Shown in pieces: positions 26,314 to 36,979 of a stretch of 64,000 nt of DNA. Location: NCBI RefSeq assembly GCF_030814695.1, contig NZ_JAUSVL010000001.1, positions 310,001-374,000 of the forward strand, read 5' to 3'. This DNA comes from Oligosphaera ethanolica (GTDB taxonomy: Bacteria > Verrucomicrobiota > Lentisphaeria > Oligosphaerales > Oligosphaeraceae). Under the pieces are notes generated by a model. It saw only the letters and a program-made list of their open reading frames with translations, did not search any database and had not been told where the DNA came from. The translations under genes and the position numbers were made by a program. Positions within the stretch are counted from its first letter, which is position 1. The number at the start of each line of letters is the position of its first letter.

Positions 26314-26374
26314 GACACTGGACCGCAACGACCATAAACTGTATAATACCGTGGATCAAACTGGAGGCCCTCAT

Positions 26375-26716
26375 ATGACTGACTCTCCCGACAAAGCAGA
26401 GGTTCGCCGTGGTCTAGCCCGGATACGGGCGCTCCGCCGGCTTTTTCTGGGCATCCTTTTTGGCTACTTTCCCATTCTGGTGCTGTGCATGGCCCACATC
26501 CGCCGCAGCGGCCATTGGCACGCCCTGGCCGTGCCGCTACTGCTCTTTGTGGCCGGCATGGTCGTGCAGAAGATCCTACACGGCAGGCGCTGTCCGCGCT
26601 GCGGCGAGCTCTTTTTTGTCCAAACGGTAACCCGCACCAGCTACACGCCGGACAGCGCCTGGAGCTTCCCGCCCCAAAAGGCCTGCCAGAACTGCGGTCT
26701 GCGGCTCAACCACTGA
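26375..26716 (+). CDS. Small membrane protein with C-terminal zinc ribbon
   Basis: This 113-residue protein starts at the ATG preceded by GGAGG at 7 nt; a frame upstream to 26297 runs into repeat DNA and is rejected. A TATAAT (26342-26347) sits at the right distance for a promoter. Two hydrophobic helices (about 25-45 and 52-70) are followed by a zinc-ribbon-like tail with CPRCG and CQNCG pairs, which would lie in the cytoplasm. It stands alone between a repeat element and a convergent gene. The function is unknown; a metal-binding structural role is all that can be inferred. Confidence 0.72.
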   Translation: MTDSPDKAEVRRGLARIRALRRLFLGILFGYFPILVLCMAHIRRSGHWHALAVPLLLFVAGMVVQKILHGRRCPRCGELFFVQTVTRTSYTPDSAWSFPPQKACQNCGLRLNH

Positions 26717-26766
26717 GCCCCAAATAGCCATGCGAGCACGCGCGCTCCTTCGCGGGCACGGTGCCC

Positions 26767-26820
26767 GCAAAAACTAAAACGGCCCGGTGTTTGTCGAGCG
26801 AATCGACAGATACCGGGCCG
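26767..26820 (-). terminator. Rho-independent terminator of the prepilin-like gene
   Basis: A hairpin with 9-bp outer arms (26780-26788/26812-26820, CGGCCCGGT) and 5-bp inner arms (26792-26796/26804-26808) is followed on the minus strand by TTTTAGTTTTT. Confidence 0.85.
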
Positions 26821-26883
26821 CTATGGTCTTCAGAACGTACCGACAGAACACAATTTGATCTACAGCCACGAGCGCGCGCCGTC

Positions 26884-27579
26884 CTACTTCAGCACATCAA
26901 CAATCAGCTTATTCCTGTCCGCCAGCATCTGGGCGGGCGTCATCCAGCCGACATGGCCGTCCATATAGAGGATATTCGTGCCCTTATTGTGGCGGCAATT
27001 GACGCCGATCTTGACATTGCTGGTCGGTGATATATCCGTCTCGCCAAAGGACAGCGACGTCGTCGAGTTACTCAGGGTCGTGTGTGAGTTTTCGGCCAGA
27101 AAGCATATTTCCGACGGCCGGATGATGCTGCTGCGGATATAGCCGTACTGATTGGTGATACGATAATTCGACGCGTAGGACACGGGCATGTAGAAATGCG
27201 ACATGTCGGTACCCGAAGTCAAGATGATCCAGCTGCCGCCGACATTGCCCTCGTGGGCGTTGCGGGAGTCACTAGGGCACTGCAGCATCTTTTTGTCGCC
27301 GGCATATGTTTTCATCGCATAGCGCCAGGTGCCACGCCCGGCGTAGGCCGTACCGCCGATGGTCTCGCTGAAATTGAAATAAACATTGACCACTTGGTCG
27401 TCGTGGTCATTGGAGTACATATCCGCCGCCAAGCCGATTTGTTTGAAGTTCGACACGCAGGCGATGCTCCGCGCCTTTTCACGGGCCTTGCTCAATGCCG
27501 GCAACAGCATGGCGGCCAAAATGGCAATAATCGCAATCACAACCAGCAACTCAATCAGCGTGAAGACTTTCCGTGACAT
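26884..27579 (-). CDS. Prepilin-type protein with H-X9-DG C-terminus (DUF1559-like)
   Basis: This 231-residue type II/IV pseudopilin-like protein has the N-terminal class III signal [20 protein letters not shown], in which cleavage precedes the phenylalanine of FTLIELL and the hydrophobic stalk follows. The rest is a globular domain ending in [12 protein letters not shown], the H-X9-DG motif of a family greatly expanded in Planctomycetes and Lentisphaerae. It is exported and probably assembled or surface-exposed through a type II-like system encoded elsewhere. The ATG at 27579 follows AAAGGAGAG. A promoter and terminator bracket it, so it is monocistronic. Confidence 0.93.
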   Translation of the reverse strand: MSRKVFTLIELLVVIAIIAILAAMLLPALSKAREKARSIACVSNFKQIGLAADMYSNDHDDQVVNVYFNFSETIGGTAYAGRGTWRYAMKTYAGDKKMLQCPSDSRNAHEGNVGGSWIILTSGTDMSHFYMPVSYASNYRITNQYGYIRSSIIRPSEICFLAENSHTTLSNSTTSLSFGETDISPTSNVKIGVNCRHNKGTNILYMDGHVGWMTPAQMLADRNKLIVDVLK

Positions 27580-27655
27580 CACATCTCTCCTTTGGGAAAA
27601 ACCAAACATCAGCCACCGACGCAGGGCGGCCCTCTTCTGGAAACATCTGCGCTAC

Positions 27656-27684
27656 AGTATAGCAAAAGTATGCCGGCGTAACAA
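27656..27684 (-). promoter_or_regulatory. Promoter of the prepilin-like gene
   Basis: On the minus strand TTGTTA (27679-27684) and TATACT (27656-27661) are separated by 17 nt, about 77 nt before the start codon. Confidence 0.6.
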
Positions 27685-27807
27685 GAGCCGGTGACAGTTC
27701 CCTGAAATGGGTTCACACATTCCGGGAAAGGCGGGGGAGTGACGAATCAATGAGCAGCCTTGCCGACGCGGTTCGCTGCCGCTACTGCTGCGCTCGGGCG
27801 ACACAGG

Positions 27808-30800
27808 CTATTCCCCGGCCACAGCGGGATAGAGCTCGGCGAAGACTATGGGCGTGCCGGCCGCATCCGTGCAGCGGGCGTAGAAACCGAAGCTGAGGGT
27901 GTCGTCCCGCAGCAGAATGCGCAACGAATTGGCCCCCGCCTGAAGTGGCAAAGTCAGCGTGTGTTGGTCAATACGAGCAATGCTGTTTTTGACGGGTCCG
28001 AAAAGCCGCTGGCCATTGAGTTCGACGCTGGCCTCGTGGTCAAAGCCCAGATGCAGAATGACCTCCTGGGCTTGCGCGCTTCTCAGCACGCAGCGTGCTT
28101 CCACCAGACAATGATCGACCTGGCCAAAGAGCTGGTCAAGATCGACATAGACTCCGCCGGCGCTGCGCAGCGGGCCGACGCCGGTCCGCCCCGCGCGGCC
28201 CTCAACCAGGCGCAGCTCCCAGTCGCGCAGCCAGGACAGACGCCATTGCTGCCGGCGAAACAAAGCCTCTACCTCGGCAATGCTCTCTTTGGGCGCCGGC
28301 CACGCCGCCAACCGCGTCTGGCAAAGCTGCAGTTCCTGCAGGTACTCGTGATCATCAGGCCAAAGGTCGCGCCGCAGATAGACGCGCAGCAGCTGCAGTT
28401 CGCCGTGGCTGCGTTCAATGAGCGACCACAGCTCCGCCTTCAGGCGCTGCTGCTCGGCAACGCGTGAGGACTCAGCCGCAGGCAGGCGTGCAATCTGGTC
28501 GGCCAAGGCATCATAAATGGTGTTCAGGAGCCGGCCGTAATCCGCAAAGGCCCGTCCCTGCCACAGCGGGCCGTAAATCGCATAGGCCCGCTTCTTCCAT
28601 ACATACCAGGGAATGGGCGCCGGCAACGGCGGATACTCCGGCAGGGTATACGCCGGCATGGCCAGCATCGCCCGCAAGCGCTGCAAGCTGCTGGCGCTGT
28701 CCAATTTTTCCTCCTTGCAGTCTAGCTGATAGCATATAAAGGCCAGCTGCACGCTGTCCGGAAAACGCCGGGCCAAGGCGCGGATGTCATCTGCGTGGGC
28801 GGGCAGATCGCCGTCGGCAAGCACGAAACCGAGGTACTCCACCGCATGCTCGCTGCGGCCCGTGCGTTCATAGCGCGCCCGCATCCGGACGCATGCCTCG
28901 GCACGCTGCTGACACAGCCAGTGGCAAAGAGCGATTTTGAGCTCGGTCAAATCACGGTCGGCGCCGGCGGCGATGGCCTGTTCATAAAAGTCGATCGCGG
29001 TCTGGCGCAGGACTTTCACCGAACGCGCTTGACGGAATTGCTCGCCCTTGTTGGCGACATAGGCCACGCTGCTGCCCGTGTCCTTGCGGAAAAACTCGTA
29101 AAAACCGTCGCTCTTGGCCATCGCATAGGCGTCACCCGCCTGTAGCAATATGGCCGAATCGTGCTCAAAGGCGCCCTTGGCCAGCATGAATTCCACTGCG
29201 GCCAGTTCAAAGCGCCGGGACTGGAGGTAGTTGAGGGCGTAACCCACATGCTCGGCGGCGCGTTTTGCCAGAGCGTCATCGCCGTTGCCTGCCCCGGCAC
29301 TGTCAGCGCAACGCGTGCGCCACGGCACAAAAAGCACTCTGTTGGTCCGCGTTGCTCCTTGCCGCCAGCTGCCAAAGAGTCCACCGAGGATCGACCAGCC
29401 GCCATCGCCATTCTCAATGTTCGTCGCCGAGATAAAGGGCATGAGTTCCCACTCGCGGGACCAGCTGTGCTCTTCCCGCCGGTAGAGGCGATAGAGCACC
29501 GACCGGCTGCTGAAGCCATTGATATCACGATCATAACTGTTACTCAGACCGCCACCGAGACCCCACGCATGCACTTCGCCATGGCGTTCTTCCCGCTGGT
29601 AGAGCCAGGCCAAAATGGACAAGCGATGAAAATCGTCAGCTGTCATGCGCTCATAGTTGAAGAAGGGCCAAAGCGAACAGCTCAGCTGCTCGGCTGGCGG
29701 CTCATCCGAGCCCCGCTGTGCGGAACGATGTCGCCAGCGATAGAGCGGCAACCAACGTGCCGGGATGCTCAAGCGCGTTTGCTCAGTATGCGTCTGCAAG
29801 GGGCCCGCCTTGTATTCCCAATGGGCATAGCTGAAGGGCGGACAGAGAAGACGCAACTCCATGTCCTGCTCGCCACCGCTGTAATGCCACAGGGGGAAAA
29901 GCTGATTCATCCGCCATTGTACTGCCTCAGCATTGCTGCGCTTTTCTTGCCGATAGAGTCCGCACAGAACGTTGAGATTCCGATGCTGGAGCCTGTCCCC
30001 TCTTAGAGTCACATGGCTTGCCAGCAGCAGCGGTAACCACGTTGTTCCCCGCCACGTCGGCGCCCGATCGTCCTCATACACTAGCCAGTCGCTTTTCCGG
30101 CCCAACAAAGGGATAAGCCACCAGCTCTGCTGGCTATAGTCGGCACTCTCATACCAGCAGGGAAAAATCCAGCGGCTACGGCAATTATCCCGGCCCCAGT
30201 CCATCTCGCCAAGATCCGCAAGCGCGGCCTTGCTGCGCGGACTTGCCTGGCGCTGCCAATTGCCGTACAAGGGCGTCCACCAGCCATGGCGAATATGCTC
30301 AACGTCGCTGCGATAATAGAGCGGCGCCAGAAAGTCTGTCCGGCCGGACAATGCCCCTTCCCGCTCGGCATGATACCAGTATGGCGCGAGCCACAGCGTA
30401 TGATCGTAGTCATCCCCGTCGCTGCCGGGTGTGGTAGCCACCGTGCCCTGCTTGCTGTGGAAGTAGCAGGGCAGCAGATAGCGATACCACGAATACCTGG
30501 CGGCCGGACGCTCCGGCTCGCGTTTTTCGACTTGGCTATCGCCCCAGCCCGCCAGAAGCAGATTGTGGCTGCGCCGTTGACTGCCATCACCGATGAAGCA
30601 CCGCTCATAATAGGGCAAAACCAGCAACGACCGGTCGGTAAGCGCTATGCGGCTGTCAGCCAGCGCCATTTCGGTTCTGCGGCCATGCCAATACAACGGC
30701 AGGACGCTGTCAAGATCATAGCTGACACGCAACCCGGATTCCGTCTCTTCATGCCGTCGGCAGCCATAGTAGGGCAACAACCAGGTCCGGGACGAGCTGA

Positions 30801-31683
30801 CGTCGCCGGCGACTTCGCTTCGGCGCTGGCGGTAATAAACCGGCGGCAGCGCTGCCCGAAAATGCTCCTCGATGGTTGTAGCGGCGCCAGCCACTGTGCC
30901 AACGTCCTGGCTGGCAATGGCCTTTTCCACCCGACGGTATTTCTGCCAATAGGGAAACAAATAGGTCGTCGTGCTGTGCAGCAACGTGTCATCACGATGC
31001 TGTAACGTGCAGTGGTAATGGCGGTCGGCCACAGGGAAAAGGCCGTAGCGGCGGCAGCTGTCCCGAGGCAATTCGCCATCACGAAAAACGCTGCGCCGAT
31101 GCCGATAATAGAACAAGGCCATATTGCCCCAGCGATGCCAATGCCGACTGTCGTGATAAACGGAAATAGCCGGAAATAGCCCCCAGCTGTAAAAGTTGCT
31201 TTCGGGCGGAGCGTCATCCCACATCCCCCAGGCCAATGGCAAGAAAAAGTGCCGATGCTTATTCGTGGTCCAGTAGTTGTGGTTCAGCAAAGCTATGTTC
31301 AAATGGTGCTGAGAACCCCTGCGTCTGTAATACCACGCGGGGAGCAGCGCATTGACAAAGTGACGCTCATCCGAAGCTGACCAAAAAAACGGAAAAAGCC
31401 AGGCGTCGTGGCCGGCATCGCCGTCATAGCACCAGCCCGAAAAGGGCCAGAAGACATACGCCTGACTACGAAACTGCGAGGGAAAGCGCCGCTGAAAACT
31501 GACAATCTGATGGGCCGTGTAGGCATCGGTCGCCGTGCGCGCATAGAGCGGCCAAAAGACCTCCGTCTTGCTGCTCTTGGCAGTAACATCGGCCTTGTGG
31601 TAAAACAAGGGCCAAAGCCGCAAGTCCTGCGCCATGGCCGGCAAGACGATCAAACATACCCAAAACACAAGAAACTTTTTCAT
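27808..31683 (-). CDS. Giant secreted protein with aromatic-rich repeats; function unknown
   Basis: This 1291-residue protein begins with a clear signal peptide (MKKFLVFWVCLIVLPAMAQD). Residues ~20-810 consist of irregular repeats of 30-60 residues built around short strands such as LFPFFW, LLPAWYYRR, FFLPLAWG, LFPVADRHYH, VLPYYERC and LLPCYFHS, each followed by Arg/His-rich turns. This looks like a long array of beta-hairpins, possibly an outer-membrane barrel or beta-solenoid. Residues ~810-1100 are helical and TPR-like, and the last ~150 resemble a galactose-binding-like sandwich. GGAGATG precedes the ATG. It is a single gene with no recognisable enzymatic motif. The envelope location is inferred from the signal peptide. 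Confidence 0.8.
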   Translation of the reverse strand: MKKFLVFWVCLIVLPAMAQDLRLWPLFYHKADVTAKSSKTEVFWPLYARTATDAYTAHQIVSFQRRFPSQFRSQAYVFWPFSGWCYDGDAGHDAWLFPFFWSASDERHFVNALLPAWYYRRRGSQHHLNIALLNHNYWTTNKHRHFFLPLAWGMWDDAPPESNFYSWGLFPAISVYHDSRHWHRWGNMALFYYRHRRSVFRDGELPRDSCRRYGLFPVADRHYHCTLQHRDDTLLHSTTTYLFPYWQKYRRVEKAIASQDVGTVAGAATTIEEHFRAALPPVYYRQRRSEVAGDVSSSRTWLLPYYGCRRHEETESGLRVSYDLDSVLPLYWHGRRTEMALADSRIALTDRSLLVLPYYERCFIGDGSQRRSHNLLLAGWGDSQVEKREPERPAARYSWYRYLLPCYFHSKQGTVATTPGSDGDDYDHTLWLAPYWYHAEREGALSGRTDFLAPLYYRSDVEHIRHGWWTPLYGNWQRQASPRSKAALADLGEMDWGRDNCRSRWIFPCWYESADYSQQSWWLIPLLGRKSDWLVYEDDRAPTWRGTTWLPLLLASHVTLRGDRLQHRNLNVLCGLYRQEKRSNAEAVQWRMNQLFPLWHYSGGEQDMELRLLCPPFSYAHWEYKAGPLQTHTEQTRLSIPARWLPLYRWRHRSAQRGSDEPPAEQLSCSLWPFFNYERMTADDFHRLSILAWLYQREERHGEVHAWGLGGGLSNSYDRDINGFSSRSVLYRLYRREEHSWSREWELMPFISATNIENGDGGWSILGGLFGSWRQGATRTNRVLFVPWRTRCADSAGAGNGDDALAKRAAEHVGYALNYLQSRRFELAAVEFMLAKGAFEHDSAILLQAGDAYAMAKSDGFYEFFRKDTGSSVAYVANKGEQFRQARSVKVLRQTAIDFYEQAIAAGADRDLTELKIALCHWLCQQRAEACVRMRARYERTGRSEHAVEYLGFVLADGDLPAHADDIRALARRFPDSVQLAFICYQLDCKEEKLDSASSLQRLRAMLAMPAYTLPEYPPLPAPIPWYVWKKRAYAIYGPLWQGRAFADYGRLLNTIYDALADQIARLPAAESSRVAEQQRLKAELWSLIERSHGELQLLRVYLRRDLWPDDHEYLQELQLCQTRLAAWPAPKESIAEVEALFRRQQWRLSWLRDWELRLVEGRAGRTGVGPLRSAGGVYVDLDQLFGQVDHCLVEARCVLRSAQAQEVILHLGFDHEASVELNGQRLFGPVKNSIARIDQHTLTLPLQAGANSLRILLRDDTLSFGFYARCTDAAGTPIVFAELYPAVAGE

Positions 31684-31784
31684 CGTTCATCTCCGATCAT
31701 AGCTGCCACGCACCAGCCGACCGCTTGCTCTGACCACAACAAACACCCGCCAAGGCAAAAACATACCGGTAATCACGGCCGACA

Positions 31785-32594
31785 TCAACCCGAGGCCGGG
31801 CAGCCGCCAGCCGGCTGTGCGCCCGGCGGCGTGAAAACCCACCCTTCGTCAGCGTGGTAAATCATACGACGAGATATGCCGCCGTCAGCCACGATGCACT
31901 GGCCGTTGATGAAAGACGCGTCGTCACCGCAGAGATAAAGGATCAGCCCGGCGATATCCTCCGGCCGGCCGATGCGACCACTAGGATGCTGCTGGCAGTC
32001 GGCCGCGTCGGGCAAGCCCGCCGGCGGGGCCTCGCGATACTCCCGGGTGTCGATCCAGCCCGGCGCAACACTGTTCACCCTGGCGGTGCCGGCGAAGCTC
32101 ATGGCCAGCGCGTGGGTCAATGCCGTGATGCCGCCCTTGGCTGCGCTGTAGCTCTCGGTATTGCGCTGCGACTGAAACGCGCGCGTGGACGAGAGGTTGA
32201 TGACGCTGGCGCCAGCGCGAAAAAGCTCCCGCAGCCGCAGGCACAGATAGTACGGCGCCACCACGCCTACGGCCAGCACCGCCATGAAGTCGTCCCAGCC
32301 GCACCCCGAAGCAATGCCGCCGGCACTCACACAGGCGTTGTTGATCAGGATGTCCACCGCGCCAAAGCGATCCCTGATCGCGTCGACGCAGGCGTCGATG
32401 CTGCTACGCTCGCAGAGGTCGCAGGGCATGAAAACCAGGCCCGGCCCGCATTGTTCTGCCAGCCGTCGGCCGGCCTTCTCATCACGGTCAAGCACCAGTA
32501 CCTGTGCGCCAGCAGCCAGAAACGCCTCGGCCACACAACGACCAATGCCGTTGGCGCCGCCTGTAACGACCACGATTTTGTCCTTGTAACTCAT
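31785..32594 (-). CDS. SDR family NAD(P)-dependent oxidoreductase
   Basis: This 269-residue classical short-chain dehydrogenase/reductase carries TGGANGIG near the N-terminus (TGxxxGIG cofactor motif), NNA in LINNACVSAGG, a catalytic serine in the strand VINLSSTRAF, and YSAAKGG (YxxxK). Substrates of such enzymes are alcohols, sugars or steroids; nothing here narrows the choice. The ATG at 32594 gives the standard MSYKDKIVVVTGG start. An in-frame ATG at 32633 is possible, but the extension has no family counterpart. It lies upstream of the giant repeat protein on the same strand, 101 nt away. Confidence 0.9.
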   Translation of the reverse strand: MSYKDKIVVVTGGANGIGRCVAEAFLAAGAQVLVLDRDEKAGRRLAEQCGPGLVFMPCDLCERSSIDACVDAIRDRFGAVDILINNACVSAGGIASGCGWDDFMAVLAVGVVAPYYLCLRLRELFRAGASVINLSSTRAFQSQRNTESYSAAKGGITALTHALAMSFAGTARVNSVAPGWIDTREYREAPPAGLPDAADCQQHPSGRIGRPEDIAGLILYLCGDDASFINGQCIVADGGISRRMIYHADEGWVFTPPGAQPAGGCPASG

Positions 32595-32644
32595 ATTACC
32601 AGCATCCTCTTCGTTATTGCTGACACGACGCATGAACCGCCATC

Positions 32645-32912
32645 GGCAATCGGTCACTCATTGATACCAGCGTTGCCACAGCTTGTTTTTCAGCGCTCAC
32701 ATGCCGCCGGGACGGCGACGCTCCCAGGCATCCCAGTCGTCGGTCAATCAGTCCCTTGAGTCCAATGCGTCATTCGCCACGGTCCCGAAAGTCCCCACGG
32801 TCCAATCCATGGGAACATGCCTTATGAGTCGTGAGTCCTCGCCCTAGTGCAGCGCCAACCGGTCCCAGGCGTCCCCTGCGCTCCGGCTGGTATCAATGAG
32901 TGAGCCATTACC
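32645..32912. repeat. 268-bp element with 24-bp inverted terminal repeats (copy C)
   Basis: The termini match over 24 bp with three mismatches (32645-32668 and 32889-32912), and the inner 18 bp are perfect (TCACTCATTGATACCAGC at 32654-32671, complement at 32886-32903). The interior is the GTCC-rich sequence shared with copies A and B. It contains no ORF of note: a MITE-like, non-autonomous element. The rest of the gap up to 33169 shows no gene. Confidence 0.85.
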
Positions 32913-33169
32913 TCCGTCGGGAAGTTCTACAGGGGCCAGTAGTGCGTTCAGCTCCCGTCGCCACTATAATGCCAATGTCCTGCAACGCAGGGGACGAGCA
33001 ATCTTTCTCCCGCGTTTTTACTTCTTGCGCACTAGCAGAAAGCTATACGGCCCTATACTGTTATGCTTACATGCCTGCTATAAGCCATATGGGATCTCCC
33101 GGGCTTTCTTGTCGCCACGCCTTAGTCACGCGGGCAGCATTGACTGCGATAAGCAAGCGGAAAGGTGTT

Positions 33170-36100
33170 ATGTCAAGCGATCGATTATGGTACCATATCG
33201 GCCTTGGAAAACACGGCATGCAACATGGACAAAAAAGCCATATTGGCATCTATGCGTTGCTCTCCGCACTAATCCTGCTCGCCGGCGTCATGTACAGCAC
33301 CTGGGCCGCTGGCGAACACGACCGACGCGGGAGGGACCTCCACCTGCAACGGTCACGACAGCTTGCCGCCGCCGTCAACCCCGAAGTCGTCATGGCTCTC
33401 AAGGGGAACAGTAGTGACCTGCTCCTGCCGGAATACCACCGCCTGCGCGAAGAATTGCAGATCATCGGACAGGCCTTTCCCAAACTGCGCGCTATCTACC
33501 TCATTGGCCACCGTGACAACGGCGAGCTCTTTTATTACCTCGACAACCGCGACGACGACTCGCCACAACATTGCCCGCCTGGGACAGTCCTGACCGATCC
33601 CGACCGAGCCGTCGTCAACGCCTGCCAAAACGGCGCCGAGCTGGTAACTGGCCCGCACAATGGCCAGGACAAAACCTGGCTCGGCTGCCTGGTCCCCATC
33701 CTCGACCCACAAGATGGCCTGACCGTCTGCACGCTCGGCGTGGAAATCAAAACCCTGACCTGGCACCTGACTATCCTGCGCGCAGCCCTGCCCGGCGCCC
33801 TGGTTTGCGTACTGCTCATCGCCATGCTCCTCGGCGCCTGGCAACTGCAGGCCAGACGCCGGCATAACGCCCCCCATTGCCCGCTATGGCTCAAGGAGCT
33901 GGAGTGCATCCTCAGCATCGCCATGGGTATCACGCTATCGTCCTTCATCGCCTGGCATGTGCGCGATCTGGAAGAGCAACGACGCAGGCAGTCTTTCCGC
34001 CAACTCGCCGCAAGCTACACCAACGCCTTCGCCCGAAAACTCAGCTATGACGACTTCACGGAACTTGCAGGCATGGCCGATTTCTTCGCCAGCAGCGAAA
34101 AGATCAGCAAGGACGAATACGAAACCTTCACCAGCCATCTCGTCAAACGGTCCATGGTGCGGCTGTGGGGATGGGTCGATGTCGTCAAACAGGACCAACG
34201 CCTACCCTACGAAAGGCAACGACAACAGGATGGGCACAAGGACTTCGCCATTGTCGAGCCTGGCCCAGGCCGGCAAATCCTGGCCGCACAAACACGCGAC
34301 TACTATTATCCCATTGTCTATTTTATGCCTCAAGCGGGCAACGAACTGGCGCTGGGCTTTGACATGGGATACGAGCCGCGGCGACGCGCAGCCATTGAAG
34401 AGGCGGGCCGCAGCCAGCTGCCGACGGCCTCCGCACCCGTTTATCACGGCTTCAAGCCCGATGCCATCAAGGGCTTCACCATCTTCCACCCGGTTTTCGC
34501 TGCTGACAACGGCCAGCGCCTCCAGGGCTTCGCTGCAGCGGCCATCCGGGTCGAAGCACTCTTCGGGCACGATCGCCAGAAACACGAACTGATGCAGCTT
34601 ACCCTCGCCTACCTCCACCCCGATGCCACGCCGGAACTCGTGCTCAGCCGCGGCGAGGCGGCAACAGTCAGCGACGATTACTTGCAGGTACGCACAATGC
34701 TAGTTTTCGGCAGGGTGTACACCATCACCGCCCGACCCTCTGCCGCCTACATGGCCGCCCATCCCATCTGGAAAGCCTGGCTGGTATGGTTCACCGGCCT
34801 CGCCTTCACCAGCAGCATCGCCGTAATCGTCCGCATGCTCTGCCACCGCCGTCATGAGCTCGAAAGCATGGTCGCCGACCGCACCCAGAGACTCGGCATC
34901 ACCGAACTGCGCTTCAACCAACTGCTGGCACAAAGCAACACCGTGCTCTGGGAATGCGATGCCGACGGCCGCTTCACCTACATCAGCCCCGTGGCCCGCG
35001 CCATCTACGGCCGCTCCCCCGAAGAACTGGTCGGCAAGCACTTCTTCTACAGTCTCCACCCACCCGCTGGCTACGAACGCTTCAAGGCGCAATCACAAGA
35101 GCTCTTCGCCAGCAAGAAGCCCTTCTTCGACATCGTCAATCCCATCCTCAAACCCAGTGGCGACATCATTATGGTCTCGACCTGCGGCATGCCCTTGTTC
35201 AATGACCACGGCGATCTCACCGGCTACTACGGCTGGGACCACAATGTCACCGAACGGGTGAAAATCTCCGAACAACTCAAGAAGAGCCAGCTGGCCGCCG
35301 AGGCCGCCAACCGCGCCAAAAGCGAATTTCTCATCAACATGAGCCACGAAATCCGCACGCCCATCAACGGGATCGTCGGCTGCAGTGAACTGCTCAAATC
35401 CTCCGGGCTCAATGACGAACAACATGACTACACCGACATCATCAGCGCCAGCAGTCAACAGCTGCTCATGCTCGTTAATGAAATTCTGGATTTTTCCCGC
35501 ATTGAAACCGGCCACCTGATCTTGCAGGAGGAAAATTTCAATCTGCGGGCCATGCTGGAAGAGCTGTGCAGCAATCTGGCCCTGGCCATCAACAACAACG
35601 CCGTGGAACTGGCCTGCACCATTCCCCATGACCTACCCGTGCTCCTGCAAGGCGACGCCTTCCACCTGCAGCAGATCATCATGAACCTGGTCAACAACGC
35701 CCTCAAATTCACGGAACGCGGCGAAGTCGTCATCAGCGTCAAGGTCCTGCAGGAAAATGACGACGAGGCCACGCTGGAGTTCGCGATCAGCGACACCGGC
35801 GTGGGCATTGAGAAAAAACACCAACAACGCATCTTCGATATGTTCTTCCAGGGCGACTCGTCCATGAAACGGCGCCACGGCGGCGCCGGACTGGGCCTGA
35901 GCATCGTCAAAACACTGGTCGATCTGCTGGGAGGCAGCATCAGCTTCACCAGCGAACCTGGCCACGGCGCGCGCTTCGTCGTCAGTATCTGCATGAAAAA
36001 GCAGCAGCCGGCAGTACCGCCGCGCGAACCCCTGCCGCCCATACTGGCGGACCAGTCCGTGCTCATCGTCGTCGCCAATGTCCACGCGCGCCAAGCGCTT

Positions 36101-36940
36101 CATGATTGCTTGATCGCCAGGGGGCTGACCACAAACGCCGTCGCCGACATGGCCGCGGCCACCGCCGCACTCGACCAAGCCCGGCAAGACGGCCAAACCT
36201 GCCACCTCGCCATCGTCGACTACCAGTTTCTGGCCAATCATGACGACGGTGACCATGCCCCTGTAGACTCGCCCCCATGGGGTGACGTCGCCCTCGTCGT
36301 CCTCTGCCGGCTCCAGGAACGTCATAAAATCCAGCACTTCTTCGGGCCTGGCCCACGACAGGTTCTGGCCAAACCCGTGCGCTGTGGCGAGCTCTGGCAG
36401 GCACTGCTCAATGCCATCGGGCAGCAAAACGCGAAACGCGGCGCCAACGCCGGCTGCTCGGCGTCATCTGCCGCAACCGCACCGGCGCCATGCTGCACGC
36501 TGTCGGCGGAGCCAGCAGCCACATCGGCGCCATGCTGCACGCTGTCGACGGAAACAGCAGCCGCCAGCGCAGCAGACATCCTGCTGGTTGAGGACAACGT
36601 CGTCAATCAGAAGGTCGCCTTGGCCATCATGAAAAAACTTGGCTATGCCGCTGACGTAGCCGCCAACGGCCTTGACGCCATCAACTGCCTCAAACGCCAG
36701 CACTACCGCTTGGTATTCATGGATATCCAAATGCCCGAAATGGACGGCCTGGAGGCCACGCGGCTGATCCGCAACCCCAACACCACCGTGCTTGACCACG
36801 ACGTGGTCATCATCGCCATGACAGCCCACGCCGTCCAGGGCTACCGCGAAAGCTGCCTGGGCTCGGGCATGAACGACTACGTCACCAAACCCATCACGCC
36901 GGAACAAATCCGCGCCATCCTCGAACGCTGGCTGCGCTAA
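33170..36940 (+). CDS. Hybrid sensor histidine kinase with CHASE, PAS and receiver domains
   Basis: This is a membrane-bound hybrid kinase of 1256 residues from the ATG at 33170, chosen because AAAGG lies just upstream and the first helix follows. The frame is open to 32900, but that part overlaps a repeat element; ATG 33218 is an alternative. Order: TM1 (about 22-46), an extracytoplasmic region, two more helices near 205-260, a CHASE-like sensor (about 270-540), a TM near 560, a PAS domain (about 580-695), HisKA with H726 in [15 protein letters not shown], HATPase ([12 protein letters not shown]), a degenerate receiver (about 962-1085) and a functional receiver with D1185 in [12 protein letters not shown]. 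It is a single gene with no response regulator nearby, so phosphotransfer must go to an unlinked partner. Confidence 0.93.
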   Translation: MSSDRLWYHIGLGKHGMQHGQKSHIGIYALLSALILLAGVMYSTWAAGEHDRRGRDLHLQRSRQLAAAVNPEVVMALKGNSSDLLLPEYHRLREELQIIGQAFPKLRAIYLIGHRDNGELFYYLDNRDDDSPQHCPPGTVLTDPDRAVVNACQNGAELVTGPHNGQDKTWLGCLVPILDPQDGLTVCTLGVEIKTLTWHLTILRAALPGALVCVLLIAMLLGAWQLQARRRHNAPHCPLWLKELECILSIAMGITLSSFIAWHVRDLEEQRRRQSFRQLAASYTNAFARKLSYDDFTELAGMADFFASSEKISKDEYETFTSHLVKRSMVRLWGWVDVVKQDQRLPYERQRQQDGHKDFAIVEPGPGRQILAAQTRDYYYPIVYFMPQAGNELALGFDMGYEPRRRAAIEEAGRSQLPTASAPVYHGFKPDAIKGFTIFHPVFAADNGQRLQGFAAAAIRVEALFGHDRQKHELMQLTLAYLHPDATPELVLSRGEAATVSDDYLQVRTMLVFGRVYTITARPSAAYMAAHPIWKAWLVWFTGLAFTSSIAVIVRMLCHRRHELESMVADRTQRLGITELRFNQLLAQSNTVLWECDADGRFTYISPVARAIYGRSPEELVGKHFFYSLHPPAGYERFKAQSQELFASKKPFFDIVNPILKPSGDIIMVSTCGMPLFNDHGDLTGYYGWDHNVTERVKISEQLKKSQLAAEAANRAKSEFLINMSHEIRTPINGIVGCSELLKSSGLNDEQHDYTDIISASSQQLLMLVNEILDFSRIETGHLILQEENFNLRAMLEELCSNLALAINNNAVELACTIPHDLPVLLQGDAFHLQQIIMNLVNNALKFTERGEVVISVKVLQENDDEATLEFAISDTGVGIEKKHQQRIFDMFFQGDSSMKRRHGGAGLGLSIVKTLVDLLGGSISFTSEPGHGARFVVSICMKKQQPAVPPREPLPPILADQSVLIVVANVHARQALHDCLIARGLTTNAVADMAAATAALDQARQDGQTCHLAIVDYQFLANHDDGDHAPVDSPPWGDVALVVLCRLQERHKIQHFFGPGPRQVLAKPVRCGELWQALLNAIGQQNAKRGANAGCSASSAATAPAPCCTLSAEPAATSAPCCTLSTETAAASAADILLVEDNVVNQKVALAIMKKLGYAADVAANGLDAINCLKRQHYRLVFMDIQMPEMDGLEATRLIRNPNTTVLDHDVVIIAMTAHAVQGYRESCLGSGMNDYVTKPITPEQIRAILERWLR
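36480..36560 (+). repeat. In-frame ~45-bp tandem duplication in the kinase linker
   Basis: The segment encoding APCCTLS and flanking Ala/Thr residues occurs twice in tandem between the two receiver domains, with a few substitutions. Confidence 0.8.
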
Positions 36941-36979
36941 AGGAAATGCGCCCCATGCTCTGCAGGTATGCCTGGCGAT

